Source: Oscillospiraceae bacterium (GTDB lineage Bacteria > Bacillota > Clostridia > Oscillospirales > Ruminococcaceae). From it: 64,000 nt of DNA. The translations under genes were made by a program, and so were the position numbers. The DNA is taken from the NCBI GenBank assembly GCA_015067215.1, contig SVMW01000001.1:1-64000 (forward strand). Reading direction: 5' to 3'. The notes under the pieces were generated by a model, which saw nothing but the letters and a program-made list of their open reading frames with translations, was not told where the DNA came from and made no database searches. Positions within the stretch are counted from its first letter, which is position 1. Every line of letters starts with the position of its first letter. Positions 24,477 through 33,300 of this stretch are shown here, one piece after another.

Positions 24477-25709
24477 ATGCTTACAAGAACCCTTATTGCA
24501 GGCGTGGACTGCGGAGAATATGACATTGACAATTCCATGAAAGAGCTGGAAAGCCTTTGTGAAGCAGGGGATTTGCAGGTGGTTTGTCAGGTTGTTCAGC
24601 GCAAGGACAACCCGGAAAACAAATATTACCTTGGCGAAGGCAAAATGGCGGAAGTAAAACAGCTTTGCCAGAACAACGAGGTGGAACTGTGTGTATTTGA
24701 CTGCGAACTTACAGGCAGCCAGATTAAAAACATATCTGATTTTCTGGAACTTGAAGTTATCGACCGCACAATGCTTATTCTGGAAATTTTCTCCAAAAGG
24801 GCAACCACCAGCGAGGGCAAACTGCAGACAGAACTTGCCCTGCTCAAATATAAACTGCCGCGCTTAAGCGGTATGGGTGTAAGCCTTTCCCGTCAGGGCG
24901 GTGGCGGCGCAGGGGGCGGCGGTGCACGACGCGGTGCAGGTGAAAGCAAACTGGAATACGACCGCCGTCACATCAATCAGCGCATTTCCCTTATCAAAGA
25001 AAAGCTGGAACAGGTGGAAAAACGCCGTGATATCCTGAGCGAAAAACGCAAAAAGAACGATATTCCTGTTGTGGCACTTACAGGCTACACCAACGTTGGC
25101 AAATCCAGCCTGCTTAACAGAATTACCGACAGCGAAATTTTTGAAAAGGATATGCTGTTTGCCACCCTTGACCCTACAGCCCGCAAATTTGTGCTGCCAA
25201 GCGGACAGACCGCTATTCTGGTTGACACGGTTGGTTTTGTAAGCCGTCTGCCTCACAAACTGGTTGAGGCGTTCAAGTCCACCCTTAAACAGGCAAAATA
25301 TGCTGATATTGTGCTTAATGTGTGCGATATTGCCAGCGAAGACAGGGATATTCAGCTGGAAGTTACCCGCGGTGTTCTTGACGAAATAGGTGTTGACCGG
25401 GAAAACATTATCACCGTTTACAACAAATGCGACAAGGAACACGTTGAGTTTGTTACCGAAAACGGGGTTAAAGTTTCGGCAAAAAGCGGTTTCGGCCTTG
25501 AAAATCTTATGAATGCCATTGATGCCAAGCTTGCCGACCGAATGGAAGTGCTGGATATTCTTTTGCCGTACAGCCAGACAAGCCTTGTGAACACTATACG
25601 CGAAAACGGTGTGGTGCACAGTGAAGAATATACCGCTGAAGGCATTGAAGTAAAAGGCATTGTGGATAAAAAACTGGCTTATCTTTATGCACTTTATAAA
25701 AAAATGTGA
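24477..25709 (+). CDS. hflX: Ribosome-associated GTPase HflX
   Basis: A 410-residue protein: N-terminal HflX domain (about 1-125; AGVDCGEYDIDNSMKELESL), a Gly-rich loop (GGGGAGGGGARRGAGESKLE at 141-160), a helical linker, the G domain with GYTNVGKSS (203-211), DTVGFVSRLPH and NKCD, and a C-terminal region. It splits or rescues stalled ribosomes under stress. AAAGGAG precedes the ATG. Confidence 0.95.
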   Translation: MLTRTLIAGVDCGEYDIDNSMKELESLCEAGDLQVVCQVVQRKDNPENKYYLGEGKMAEVKQLCQNNEVELCVFDCELTGSQIKNISDFLELEVIDRTMLILEIFSKRATTSEGKLQTELALLKYKLPRLSGMGVSLSRQGGGGAGGGGARRGAGESKLEYDRRHINQRISLIKEKLEQVEKRRDILSEKRKKNDIPVVALTGYTNVGKSSLLNRITDSEIFEKDMLFATLDPTARKFVLPSGQTAILVDTVGFVSRLPHKLVEAFKSTLKQAKYADIVLNVCDIASEDRDIQLEVTRGVLDEIGVDRENIITVYNKCDKEHVEFVTENGVKVSAKSGFGLENLMNAIDAKLADRMEVLDILLPYSQTSLVNTIRENGVVHSEEYTAEGIEVKGIVDKKLAYLYALYKKM

Positions 25710-25725
25710 AAATTAGCAAAATTTG

Positions 25726-25754
25726 TTTACAAGCTAAAAAAATAAGTTTATAAT
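25726..25754 (+). promoter_or_regulatory. Promoter of the Lrp-family gene
   Basis: TTTACA (25726-25731), 17 bases, TATAAT (25749-25754). The leader is about 110 bases. Confidence 0.72.
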
Positions 25755-25869
25755 AATTTTAAAATAATTAAATTAATATTATTTGCGGAACGTTACAGTT
25801 TGCGATGCGGCATAAACTCAATATTTAATTCACAAAATGTACGTCATCATATAACAACGGAGGCATACT

Positions 25870-26301
25870 ATGGATAGTATTGACAAGAAGATTCTGGACC
25901 TTTTGCAGGACAACGGCAGAATTACCGTAAAAGAAATCACACAGACAATTTCCCTCACAGCCCCGGCAGTCAGCGAACGTATTAAACGTATGGAAAAGGA
26001 AGGCATTATTGAGGGGTACACTGCCCTTATCAACCCTCAGAAAATCGGCCGTTCTGTACACGCGCTTATCAACGTTTCCATTCAGCCACAGGACAGGGAA
26101 AACCTGCTTAACCTTGTGGAACAGGAACCTCTGGTGGCAGAGTGCTACCACGTTACAGGGGATTACAGCTACCTTGTAAAGGTTGATGCAAGGGAAATAG
26201 GCGACCTGGAAAAACTTATTATAAAGTTCCAGAAAATGGGCCGCACCAGCACACAGATTATTTTATCCACACCAATTGAACGCAAAAAAATGTCGTGGTA
26301 A
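25870..26301 (+). CDS. Lrp/AsnC-family transcriptional regulator
   Basis: A 143-residue protein. Helix-turn-helix at the N-terminus: MDSIDKKILDLLQDNGRITVKEIT, then SLTAPAVSERIKRMEKEGII as the recognition region. The RAM/AsnC ligand domain follows (about 65-140), with ECYHVTGDYSYLVKV being the typical effector-site strand. It probably senses an amino acid. GGAGG precedes the ATG, and a strong terminator follows. The target is not evident from neighbours. Confidence 0.92.
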   Translation: MDSIDKKILDLLQDNGRITVKEITQTISLTAPAVSERIKRMEKEGIIEGYTALINPQKIGRSVHALINVSIQPQDRENLLNLVEQEPLVAECYHVTGDYSYLVKVDAREIGDLEKLIIKFQKMGRTSTQIILSTPIERKKMSW

Positions 26302-26306
26302 TAGTA

Positions 26307-26333
26307 AAAGCCGCTCAAAAGAGCGGCTTTTTT
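26307..26333 (+). terminator. Terminator of the Lrp-family gene
   Basis: AAAGCCGCTC-AAAA-GAGCGGCTTT followed by TTTATATTT. Its far side also lies just past the XRE gene stop, so it may serve both. Confidence 0.92.
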
Positions 26334-26339
26334 ATATTT

Positions 26340-26555
26340 CTATCTATTCATTTCTGTATTATCTGTTCTGCCTAAAATGTAGTCTGTGCTTACATCGTAT
26401 ATATCTGCCAGTTTTGAAAGTATTTCAACAGGCAGACCTGCTACTCCTGTTTCGTATGATGAGTAAGTTCTCCGGTTTATAAAAAGCATATCTGCCAACT
26501 GTTGCTGTGTGTAATCGTGGTCTTCACGCAAATCTTTTAATCTTGTATAAATCAT
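26340..26555 (-). CDS. XRE-family helix-turn-helix regulator
   Basis: A 71-residue single-domain Cro/CI-type repressor: LKDLREDHDYTQQQLADML, then NRRTYSSYETGVAGLPVEILSKLADIY and a short tail VSTDYILGRTDN. It is transcribed divergently from a 52-residue acidic protein, and the 91-base gap between them carries a palindrome (CTTGCCA/TGGCAAG) over the promoters. This suggests that it represses itself and its partner. Confidence 0.88.
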   Translation of the reverse strand: MIYTRLKDLREDHDYTQQQLADMLFINRRTYSSYETGVAGLPVEILSKLADIYDVSTDYILGRTDNTEMNR

Positions 26556-26575
26556 TTAAATCACCTAAGAAAATT

Positions 26576-26626
26576 ATACGTGGCATAAATCTTGCCATTG
26601 ATTTTTGGCAAGAATCGTGGCATAAT
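26576..26626. promoter_or_regulatory. Divergent promoter/operator of the XRE - small protein pair
   Basis: CTTGCCA-8 bases-TGGCAAG is a 7-bp inverted repeat at about 26590-26611, and GTGGCATAA occurs as a direct repeat on each side (about 26580 and 26617). Rightward promoter: TTGATT, 17 bases, CATAAT ending at about 26625. On the minus strand TATAAT lies at about 26572-26577. The inverted repeat covers the core of the rightward promoter. Confidence 0.6.
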
Positions 26627-26646
26627 TCATTTAAGAGGTGATTAAT

Positions 26647-26805
26647 ATGGCTGATTACAAGTCAATGTACTATAAATTATTCAATGAAGTTACCGATACT
26701 ATTGAACGTTTACAAAAAATTCAGCAGGAATGTGAAGAACTGTACATAAAAAGCGAAGAAGACAATTTAAAAAATTTTGAAATATACAAAGATGATAAAA
26801 ACTAA
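26647..26805 (+). CDS. Small acidic protein, paralogue of 49397-49558
   Basis: A 52-residue protein, too short for a routine gene list but well supported: AAGAGGTG lies upstream, it has a promoter and a terminator, and a paralogue sits 22 kb away. It starts MADYKSMYYKLFNEVTD and contains QQECEELYI; the paralogue has MCDYRQMYLHLFNAVTD and QQECEDMFI. It is helical in appearance, with no signal or membrane segment. Both copies lie opposite an XRE regulator. Function is unknown. Confidence 0.72.
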   Translation: MADYKSMYYKLFNEVTDTIERLQKIQQECEELYIKSEEDNLKNFEIYKDDKN

Positions 26806-26832
26806 AAGCCACCGCTGCTGCGGTGGCTTTCT
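26805..26832. terminator. Bidirectional terminator between the small protein and pyrE
   Basis: AAAGCCACCGC-TGCT-GCGGTGGCTTT with CTTTATTTTT on the right and the small protein stop codon overlapping the left arm. Confidence 0.9.
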
Positions 26833-26848
26833 TTATTTTTGTTTTCAA

Positions 26849-27529
26849 TTATTTAACGCCGTACTGTTCGTAGTATGCATCGATTGCTGCTTTGATTGTG
26901 TCGTCAATAACAACTTCGCCGTTAACTTCTTTGTTCCAGAGTGCTTCAACAACGTCGTTCATATCAACGATAGCTGCTGTTTCAAAGCCGTAAAGGTCTT
27001 TAACTTCGTCAAGAGCAACTTTTTCGCCGCCTTTGCCAACTTCCATACGGTTGAGGGAAACCATAAGGCCAACAATTGTTACATCTGCTGCACCGCGTAC
27101 TTTTGGAACTGTTTCTTCCATGGATTTGCCGCTTGTTGTAACGTCTTCAATCATGATAACTCTGTCGCCGTCCTGAAGTTTGCTGCCAAGGAAGCTGCCT
27201 TTGTCTGCGCCGTGGTCTTTTTCTTCTTTACGGTCGGAGCAGTAACGTACTTCTTTGCCGTACAGTTCGCTGTATGCCATAGCTGTAACTACTGCAAGAG
27301 GGATGCCTTTGTAAGCTGGTCCGAACAATACGTCAAAATCGTCACCGTATGTGTTGTGGATAGCTTTTGCGTAGTATTCACCAAGTTTTTTAAGCTGGCT
27401 GCCTGTTACATAACCGCCTGCATTCATAAAGAATGGGGACTGACGGCCGCTTTTGAGTGTAAAGCTGCCAAATTTAAGCACTTTGCTGTCTACCATAAAA
27501 TCGATAAACTCTTTTTTATACTGTTCCAT
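26849..27529 (-). CDS. pyrE: Orotate phosphoribosyltransferase
   Basis: A 226-residue enzyme that joins orotate to PRPP to give OMP, the fifth step of UMP synthesis. Seen: FGSFTLKSGRQSPFFMNAGG (substrate loop), LFGPAYKGIPLA, and the PRPP motif VIMIEDVTTSGKSM. It is longer than short bacterial PyrE and matches the clostridial form. It is the last gene of the pyr operon; a 114-base gap with small hairpins separates it from pyrF. Confidence 0.95.
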   Translation of the reverse strand: MEQYKKEFIDFMVDSKVLKFGSFTLKSGRQSPFFMNAGGYVTGSQLKKLGEYYAKAIHNTYGDDFDVLFGPAYKGIPLAVVTAMAYSELYGKEVRYCSDRKEEKDHGADKGSFLGSKLQDGDRVIMIEDVTTSGKSMEETVPKVRGAADVTIVGLMVSLNRMEVGKGGEKVALDEVKDLYGFETAAIVDMNDVVEALWNKEVNGEVVIDDTIKAAIDAYYEQYGVK

Positions 27530-27579
27530 GATTTTATATCTCCTTAATGTTTATATCTTGTATCTGAAGTTTAATTTTC

Positions 27580-27628
27580 CACCTCATCAGTCACTTTCAG
27601 TGACAGCTTCTCCTCAAGGAGAAGCCTT
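27580..27628. repeat. Mini-hairpin repeat between pyrF and pyrE
   Basis: CAGTCAC-TTTCA-GTGACAG (wobble ends) and CTTCTCC-TCAA-GGAGAAG. It has the same style as the array at 28383-28545. Confidence 0.6.
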
Positions 27629-27643
27629 TTGAATGAAACAAAA

Positions 27644-28342
27644 TTACTCAGCAAAATCTGCCATACATCTTCTGTAAGCTGCAACAGGGTCTTCTGCTTT
27701 TGTGATAGGACGGCCAACTACGATGTAGTCTGTGCCGATTTCCTTTGCTTTTGCAGGTGTTGTAACACGAACCTGGTCGCCAACATCGCCGTCAGCAAAA
27801 CGAACACCAGGTGTAACTGTAAGGAAGTCTTTGCCTACAGCTTCTTTTACCATGCCTGCTTCCAGTGGGGAGCAAACGATGCCGTCAAGGCCTGCTTCTT
27901 TAGCGTTTTTAGCATAGTGAACAATTGTGTCGTTGATGGAAGCATTGATAAGAAGTTCTTTCTGCATTCTTTCTTCGCTTGTGGATGTAAGCTGTGTAAC
28001 AGCAATAACAAGCGGTCTTGTGCCGTCTTCGCGCATAACGCCTTCAAGTGCTGCTTTCATCATGTCGATTGTGCCTGCTGCGTGTACGTTAACAATGTCT
28101 GCACCAAGGCCGGAAAGGCTGCGCATGCCGCCTTTAACTGTGTTTGGAATATCATGAAGTTTAAGGTCAAGGAACACGTTGTGACCGCGTGCTTTAACTT
28201 CTTTAACGATGGATGGGCCTGCAGCATAGAAAAGTTCCATACCGATTTTTACAAATGGTTTTTCTTCTGTGAATTTATCGAGAAAGGACAGAGCAGTTTC
28301 AGCATCTTTAAAGTCCAGTGCGATAATAACATCTCTTTTCAT
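27644..28342 (-). CDS. pyrF: Orotidine 5'-phosphate decarboxylase
   Basis: A 232-residue TIM barrel that decarboxylates OMP to UMP. Seen: [20 protein letters not shown] at the N-terminus, the catalytic [11 protein letters not shown] (Asp-Lys-Asp set), [16 protein letters not shown] and [16 protein letters not shown] with the phosphate-binding Arg. The start has AAAGGAG. It lies 205 bases after pyrD, across a hairpin-rich repeat. Confidence 0.95.
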   Translation of the reverse strand: MKRDVIIALDFKDAETALSFLDKFTEEKPFVKIGMELFYAAGPSIVKEVKARGHNVFLDLKLHDIPNTVKGGMRSLSGLGADIVNVHAAGTIDMMKAALEGVMREDGTRPLVIAVTQLTSTSEERMQKELLINASINDTIVHYAKNAKEAGLDGIVCSPLEAGMVKEAVGKDFLTVTPGVRFADGDVGDQVRVTTPAKAKEIGTDYIVVGRPITKAEDPVAAYRRCMADFAE

Positions 28343-28382
28343 TGGTGGGGTTCTCCTTTATGTAATGTATTTATACTTTTAA

Positions 28383-28545
28383 ACGGCTCCTCTTGTGAGG
28401 GGTCCCCCTGTGAGGGGAATGTCACGGAGTGACAAGGGGTGTGCCGTCTGCGGCGAGCAACTGTCAGCGTCTGCTGACTGAGGGGTAGTCTCTCCCTCCG
28501 TCAACTTTGTTGACACCTCCCTCATCAGAGGGAGGCCTGTTATTT
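28383..28545. repeat. Array of mini-hairpins between pyrD and pyrF
   Basis: At least four perfect small stems in a row: TGTCAC-GGA-GTGACA (28420-28434), GTCAGC-GTCT-GCTGAC (28463-28478), GTCAAC-TTT-GTTGAC (28500-28514) and CCTCCCTC-ATCA-GAGGGAGG (28516-28535), with CCTCTTGTGAGGGG before them. The T-run at 28543-28549 lies on the opposite side for pyr transcription, so it is not a clean terminator for pyrD. Confidence 0.75.
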
Positions 28546-28547
28546 TT

Positions 28548-29462
28548 TTATTTGAATGAAGCACCGATGATATCGTTGATATCTTTAATGCCGTATTTTT
28601 CCATTACGCGTGGTAAATCTTCGATAATTTCTTTACATGCATATGGGTTTTTAAGGTTTGCTGCACCAACCTGAACAGCTGTTGCACCTGCCATCATCAT
28701 TTCAATAACGTCTTCAGCGGAGGAAACACCGCCCTGACCCATAATAGGGATGTTAACAGCTTTAGCTACCTGATGTACCATTCTGAGTGCAACAGGTAAA
28801 ATTGCAGGGCCGGAGAAACCGCCCATTGTGTTTGCAATGATTGGTTTGCCTGTTTTAAGGTTGATTCTCATGCCAAGCAGTGTATTGATCATGCTGATAC
28901 CGTCTGCACCTGCGTCTTCCGCTGCTTTTGCAATGGAAACAATGTCTGTTACGTTTGGAGAAAGTTTGATGTATACAGGTTTTGTTGTAACTTCCTTAAC
29001 TCTTTTTGTAACTTCGTAAACGTTTTTAGGGTCTGTACCAAAAGCCATGCCGCCGCCGTGTACGTTAGGGCAGGAAACATTAACTTCGATAATGCCAACC
29101 TGGTCTTCCTTGTCAATGCGTTCACAGCAGTAAACATAATCTTCAATTGCATAGCCTGAGATATTTGCAATAACCTTTTTGTTGAAAATCTTTTTAAGGT
29201 CAGGCAGTTCCTTGTTTATAACAGCATCAATACCCGGGTTCTGCAGACCAACGGAGTTAATCATGCCCATTGGTGTTTCAGCAATACGAGGTGTAGGGTT
29301 GCCGAACTGGCCAACCTTTGTTGTGCCTTTAAAGCTGAAAGTGCCAAGGATGTTGATATCGTAAAAATCGGCAAATTCCTTGCCGAAGTTGAATGTGCCG
29401 GAAGCAGGAATTACAGGGTTGTCAAGTGTCCAGCCTGAAAGTGTAACCTTTGTGTTTACCAT
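28548..29462 (-). CDS. pyrD: Dihydroorotate dehydrogenase B, catalytic subunit
   Basis: A 304-residue FMN TIM barrel that oxidises dihydroorotate to orotate. Seen: GSFSFKGTT-like loop (LGTFSFKGTTKVGQFGNPTPR), the NVSCPNVHGGG stretch with the catalytic Cys of class 1B, KLSPNVTDI, and GQGGVSSAEDVIEMMMAGA. It works with PyrK, passing electrons to NAD+. Its ATG overlaps the end of pyrK (ATGGTAA), a translational coupling. Confidence 0.95.
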   Translation of the reverse strand: MVNTKVTLSGWTLDNPVIPASGTFNFGKEFADFYDINILGTFSFKGTTKVGQFGNPTPRIAETPMGMINSVGLQNPGIDAVINKELPDLKKIFNKKVIANISGYAIEDYVYCCERIDKEDQVGIIEVNVSCPNVHGGGMAFGTDPKNVYEVTKRVKEVTTKPVYIKLSPNVTDIVSIAKAAEDAGADGISMINTLLGMRINLKTGKPIIANTMGGFSGPAILPVALRMVHQVAKAVNIPIMGQGGVSSAEDVIEMMMAGATAVQVGAANLKNPYACKEIIEDLPRVMEKYGIKDINDIIGASFK

Positions 29463-30193
29463 ATAATTTCCTCCTTAAGCAAGATAGGGCCTTCTTTGCA
29501 GATGCGTTTGTAGCCTGTAAGTGTTTTACAGCTGCAGCCCATGCAGCCGCCAAAGCCGCAGCCCATTCTTTCTTCAAAAGAAAGCTGACCGGAACATTCG
29601 GTTGCATTTGAAATAGCTTTAAGCATTGGTTCAGGACCGCAGGTGTAGAAATAGTCATAATCTGAAAGTGTTTTGATAACATCTGTTACAAAACCTTTTG
29701 TACCATAGCTGCCGTCATTTGTTGTTACATAAACGTCACAGCCAAGTGCCTTGAATTCTTCTTCGCCAAACACATCGTCCTTGCTTGTGAAGCCAAGGAT
29801 AACTGTTGGCTGTTTGCCCTGCTGTACAAGCTGCTTTGCAAGGTTGTACATTGGTGGTGTGCCAACGCCGCCGCCTATTACCAGCGGTCTGTTACTTTCT
29901 GCTTTGATTGTAAAACCATTGCCCAGACCTGTAAGTACGTCAAGCTGGGTGCCGATTTCCATTTCTGCCATTTTTTCTGTGCCTGCACCTACCACCTTGT
30001 AGATAATGTAGATATTTTTTTCGTCCCAGTCACAGATGGAAATTGGTCTTCTGAGATAGAAGCCTTCAATTTCAATATTGATAAACTGACCCGGTGCTGT
30101 GATAAAGCTTGTATCACCGCAAAGTGTCATATAATACACATCTTTTGCAATTTTTTTATTTTCTGCAACTGTGTATATGCCTCTTTTATACAT
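29456..30193 (-). CDS. pyrK: Dihydroorotate dehydrogenase B, electron-transfer subunit
   Basis: A 245-residue FAD and [2Fe-2S] protein: FAD-binding LRRPISICDWD near residue 49, the NAD-binding VIGGGVGTPPMYNLA, and the C-terminal cluster ligands in ERMGCGFGGCMGCSC then KRICKEGP (four Cys of the PyrK ferredoxin-like motif). AGGAGAG precedes the ATG. It overlaps pyrD by 7 bases. Confidence 0.95.
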   Translation of the reverse strand: MYKRGIYTVAENKKIAKDVYYMTLCGDTSFITAPGQFINIEIEGFYLRRPISICDWDEKNIYIIYKVVGAGTEKMAEMEIGTQLDVLTGLGNGFTIKAESNRPLVIGGGVGTPPMYNLAKQLVQQGKQPTVILGFTSKDDVFGEEEFKALGCDVYVTTNDGSYGTKGFVTDVIKTLSDYDYFYTCGPEPMLKAISNATECSGQLSFEERMGCGFGGCMGCSCKTLTGYKRICKEGPILLKEEIIW

Positions 30194-30251
30194 AGGGGAA
30201 CTCTCCTTTCTCCCATTTGTTGTTTTTTTAACATTGTTTTTTCAATATATA

Positions 30252-30270
30252 GGCGGATTCATCATCCGCC
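30252..30270. repeat. Short palindrome GGCGGAT-TCATC-ATCCGCC
   Basis: Relative of the palindromes at 776 and 1615, here between pyrK and carB with TATA on both flanks. It could act as an RNA processing or stability hairpin within the operon. Confidence 0.6.
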
Positions 30271-30314
30271 TGTATATTTTATTCTGTTATTTTTTTACCT
30301 TTTAAAAGTTCCGC

Positions 30315-33300
30315 TTATTTTTCGTCAATTGTGGAAACTTTGAGTGTCATTTCTTCCAGAACATCAAGCAAAGCATTTACAGTTGAAAGGCTGGAGAAGA
30401 GAGGTACGTTGTTTTCAACTGTGTAACGGCGGATAAGGAAACCGTCGTGATGTGTGTCAGCGCCTACATCCTGTGTGTTTACAACATATGTTACATAACC
30501 TTTTGTAAGGCTTTCGATAATGTCGTTGCCGCCTTCGGAAATTTTCTGTTTAACTCTTGTTTTGATGCCGTGTTCTTTGAGGAATTTGGCAGTACCTGCT
30601 GTAGCTTCAATGTTGAAACCAAGGTCGTAGAAGCGTCTGATAAGGTAGAGTGCTTTTTCTTTGTCCTTATCAGCAAGTGTTACAAAGATTGTGCCGTAGT
30701 TCTGCACCTTGATGCCGCTTGCCTGCAATGCTTTGTAGATTGCGCGGTGAAGGTTGCGGTCATAACCGATTGCTTCCCCTGTGGATTTCATTTCAGGTGA
30801 AAGGTAAGCGTCGAGACCACGGATTTTGCTGAAGGAGAATGTTGGTGCTTTTACATAGAAGCGTTTTGCAGGTTCCTGAACATATGTGCCGTAGCCCAGT
30901 TCTTTAAGGGAGTGACCAAGCATAACCTTTGTTGCAATGTTTGCCATTGGAACACCTGTTGCTTTGGACAGGAACGGTACTGTACGGGAGGAACGTGGGT
31001 TAACTTCGATTACATAAACATTGTCGTTTTCGTCAACGATGAACTGAATGTTGAACAAACCTTTGATGCCTATGCCAAGACCAAGCTTGATTGTGTATTC
31101 TTCAATTGTCTTTTTAACCTTTGGGGAAACACTGTAAGCAGGGTAAACGCTGATGGAGTCACCGGAGTGAACACCTGTTTCTTCAATGTGTTCCATAATA
31201 CCAGGGATAAATACATCAACACCGTCGCAGATAGCATCGGTTTCAAGTTCTTTACCGATGATGTATTTGTCAACGAGAACAGGCTGGTCTTCGTCAACAA
31301 GTACAGCTGTCTGGAGATATTTTTTAAGGTCGTCATCACTGTTTACAATCTGCATTGCACGGCCGCCAAGAACGTAGGACGGGCGAACAAGCACAGGGTA
31401 ACCGATGCGGTTTGCAACTTTGATGCCGTCCGGGATGTTTGTAACAGCCTGTCCTTCAGGTTCAGGAATATCAAGTGTGTGCATGATTTTTTCAAAGCTG
31501 TCACGGTTTTCTGCTCTTTCGATAGCGTCAACGTCTGTACCAACAATTGTAACTCCAAGTTCTTTAAGGTCGTTTGCAAGGTTGATAGCTGTCTGGCCGC
31601 CGAGAGATACTACAACACCGTCCGGTTTTTCCATTTCAATTACGTTCATAACATCTTCTACTGTGAGTGGTTCAAAGTAGAGTTTGTCAGCTGTTGTGTA
31701 GTCTGTGGAAACTGTTTCAGGGTTGTTGTTTATGATAATAGCTTCGTAGCCGGCTTCCTTGATTGCCCATACAGCGTGTACTGTGGAGTAGTCAAATTCC
31801 ACGCCCTGACCGATACGGATTGGGCCGGAGCCGAGCACGAGGATTTTCTTTTTGTCTGTTACGATGCTTTCGTTTTCGCCATGGTAGCAGGAGTAGAAGT
31901 ATGGCACATAGTCCTGCTGATGTTCCACATTGTCAACAATGCGGTAGATTGGCAGGATGCCGTGTTCTTTACGGAAACGGAATACATCCAGTTTGTTCAT
32001 GCCCCAGAGTTTGCCGATGTAGCTGTCAGAGAAGCCTTTGTCTTTAGCCTGTCTCATAACGCTGACATCTTTTACACCGTTTTTAACTGTTTCTTCAAAG
32101 TCGACAGTTTCGCGGAGTGTCTGGATGAATGGTTCAACAATTTTTGTTGCTTCCCATATTTCGTGGTTTGTTGCACCTTTGCGGATAGCTTCGCACAGAG
32201 CGAAAAGTCTTTCGTCTGTCGGTGTGGCAATTTCAACCAGCAGGTCTTCTTTGGACCAGTCTTTGAACTTTTTCATTTCAAAGTGGTCAACACCGATTTC
32301 AAGGCCGCGTACTGCCTTGAGCATAATTTCTTCAACAGACTGACCAAGGCTCATAACTTCGCCTGTTGCCTTCATCTGTGTGGAAAGCTTTTTGGAAGCA
32401 GATGTGAATTTATCGAATGGGAAACGTGCAACCTTTGCAACCTTGTAGTCGATTGCAGGTTCGATTGATGCAGGAATACCGCTGATGGAGATTTCGTCAA
32501 GTGTAAGGCCTACTGCAATTTTTGCTGTTACGCGTGCAATTGGGTAAGCTGTTGCTTTGGAAGCCAGAGCAGAGGAGCGGGATACACGAGGGTTGATTTC
32601 AATAAGGTAGTATTCCATGCTGTCAGGCTTGAGAGCAAACTGAACGTTGCAGCCGCCTGCGATTTCAAGGTGGCAGAGAATTTTGAGTGCAGATGCTTTA
32701 AGCATTGCTTTCTGTTCTGCAGTGATTGTCTGGCAAGGAGCAAAAACAATGGAGTCACCTGTATGAACGCCAACAGGGTCAAAGTTTTCCATGTCGCAGA
32801 TTGCAATTGCTTTGCCGGAAGCGTCACGCATAACTTCAAATTCAATTTCCTGATAACCTTTTACTGATTTTTCAACCAGAACCTGATGAACAGGGGAAAG
32901 TGCCAGAGCATGTTCGATTTTTTCGAGGAATTCTTCTTCGTTGTCAGCAAAGCCGCCGCCTGTGCCGCCAAGTGTAAATGCAGGACGGAGAACAACAGGG
33001 TAGCCGATGTTCTTTGCAGCTTCAACGCCTTCTTCAATTGTGTGCACGATTTCGGACGGGATAACAGGTTCGCCCAGTTCTTCACACATGTTTTTAAACA
33101 ATTCTCTGTCTTCAGCTTTTTTGATGGAGTCAATTTTTGTACCGAGAACTTCCACCTGACATTCGTCAAGGATACCTTTTTCGCCAAGCTGTACGCAAAG
33201 GTTAAGGCCTGTCTGACCGCCAAGGCCCGGAACGATAGCGTCAGGTCTTTCATAACGGATAATTCTTGCCACATATTCCAGTGTAAGAGGTTCCATATAA

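Noticed and set aside
28383-28545. CRISPR array
   Set aside because: The hairpins are not direct repeats of constant length with unique spacers, and no cas gene is present anywhere in the window.
30912-32468. Long open frame (518 codons) on the plus strand opposite carB
   Set aside because: It is rich in Cys, Phe and Val with no family pattern and is the mirror of a conserved CarB frame; the biased GCA/GAA/AAA codon use of this genome leaves antisense frames open. Similar mirrors occur opposite prmA/trmN6 (5338-6621), the symporters (16224-16949, 17486-18565) and msrA/M42 (59004-59609).
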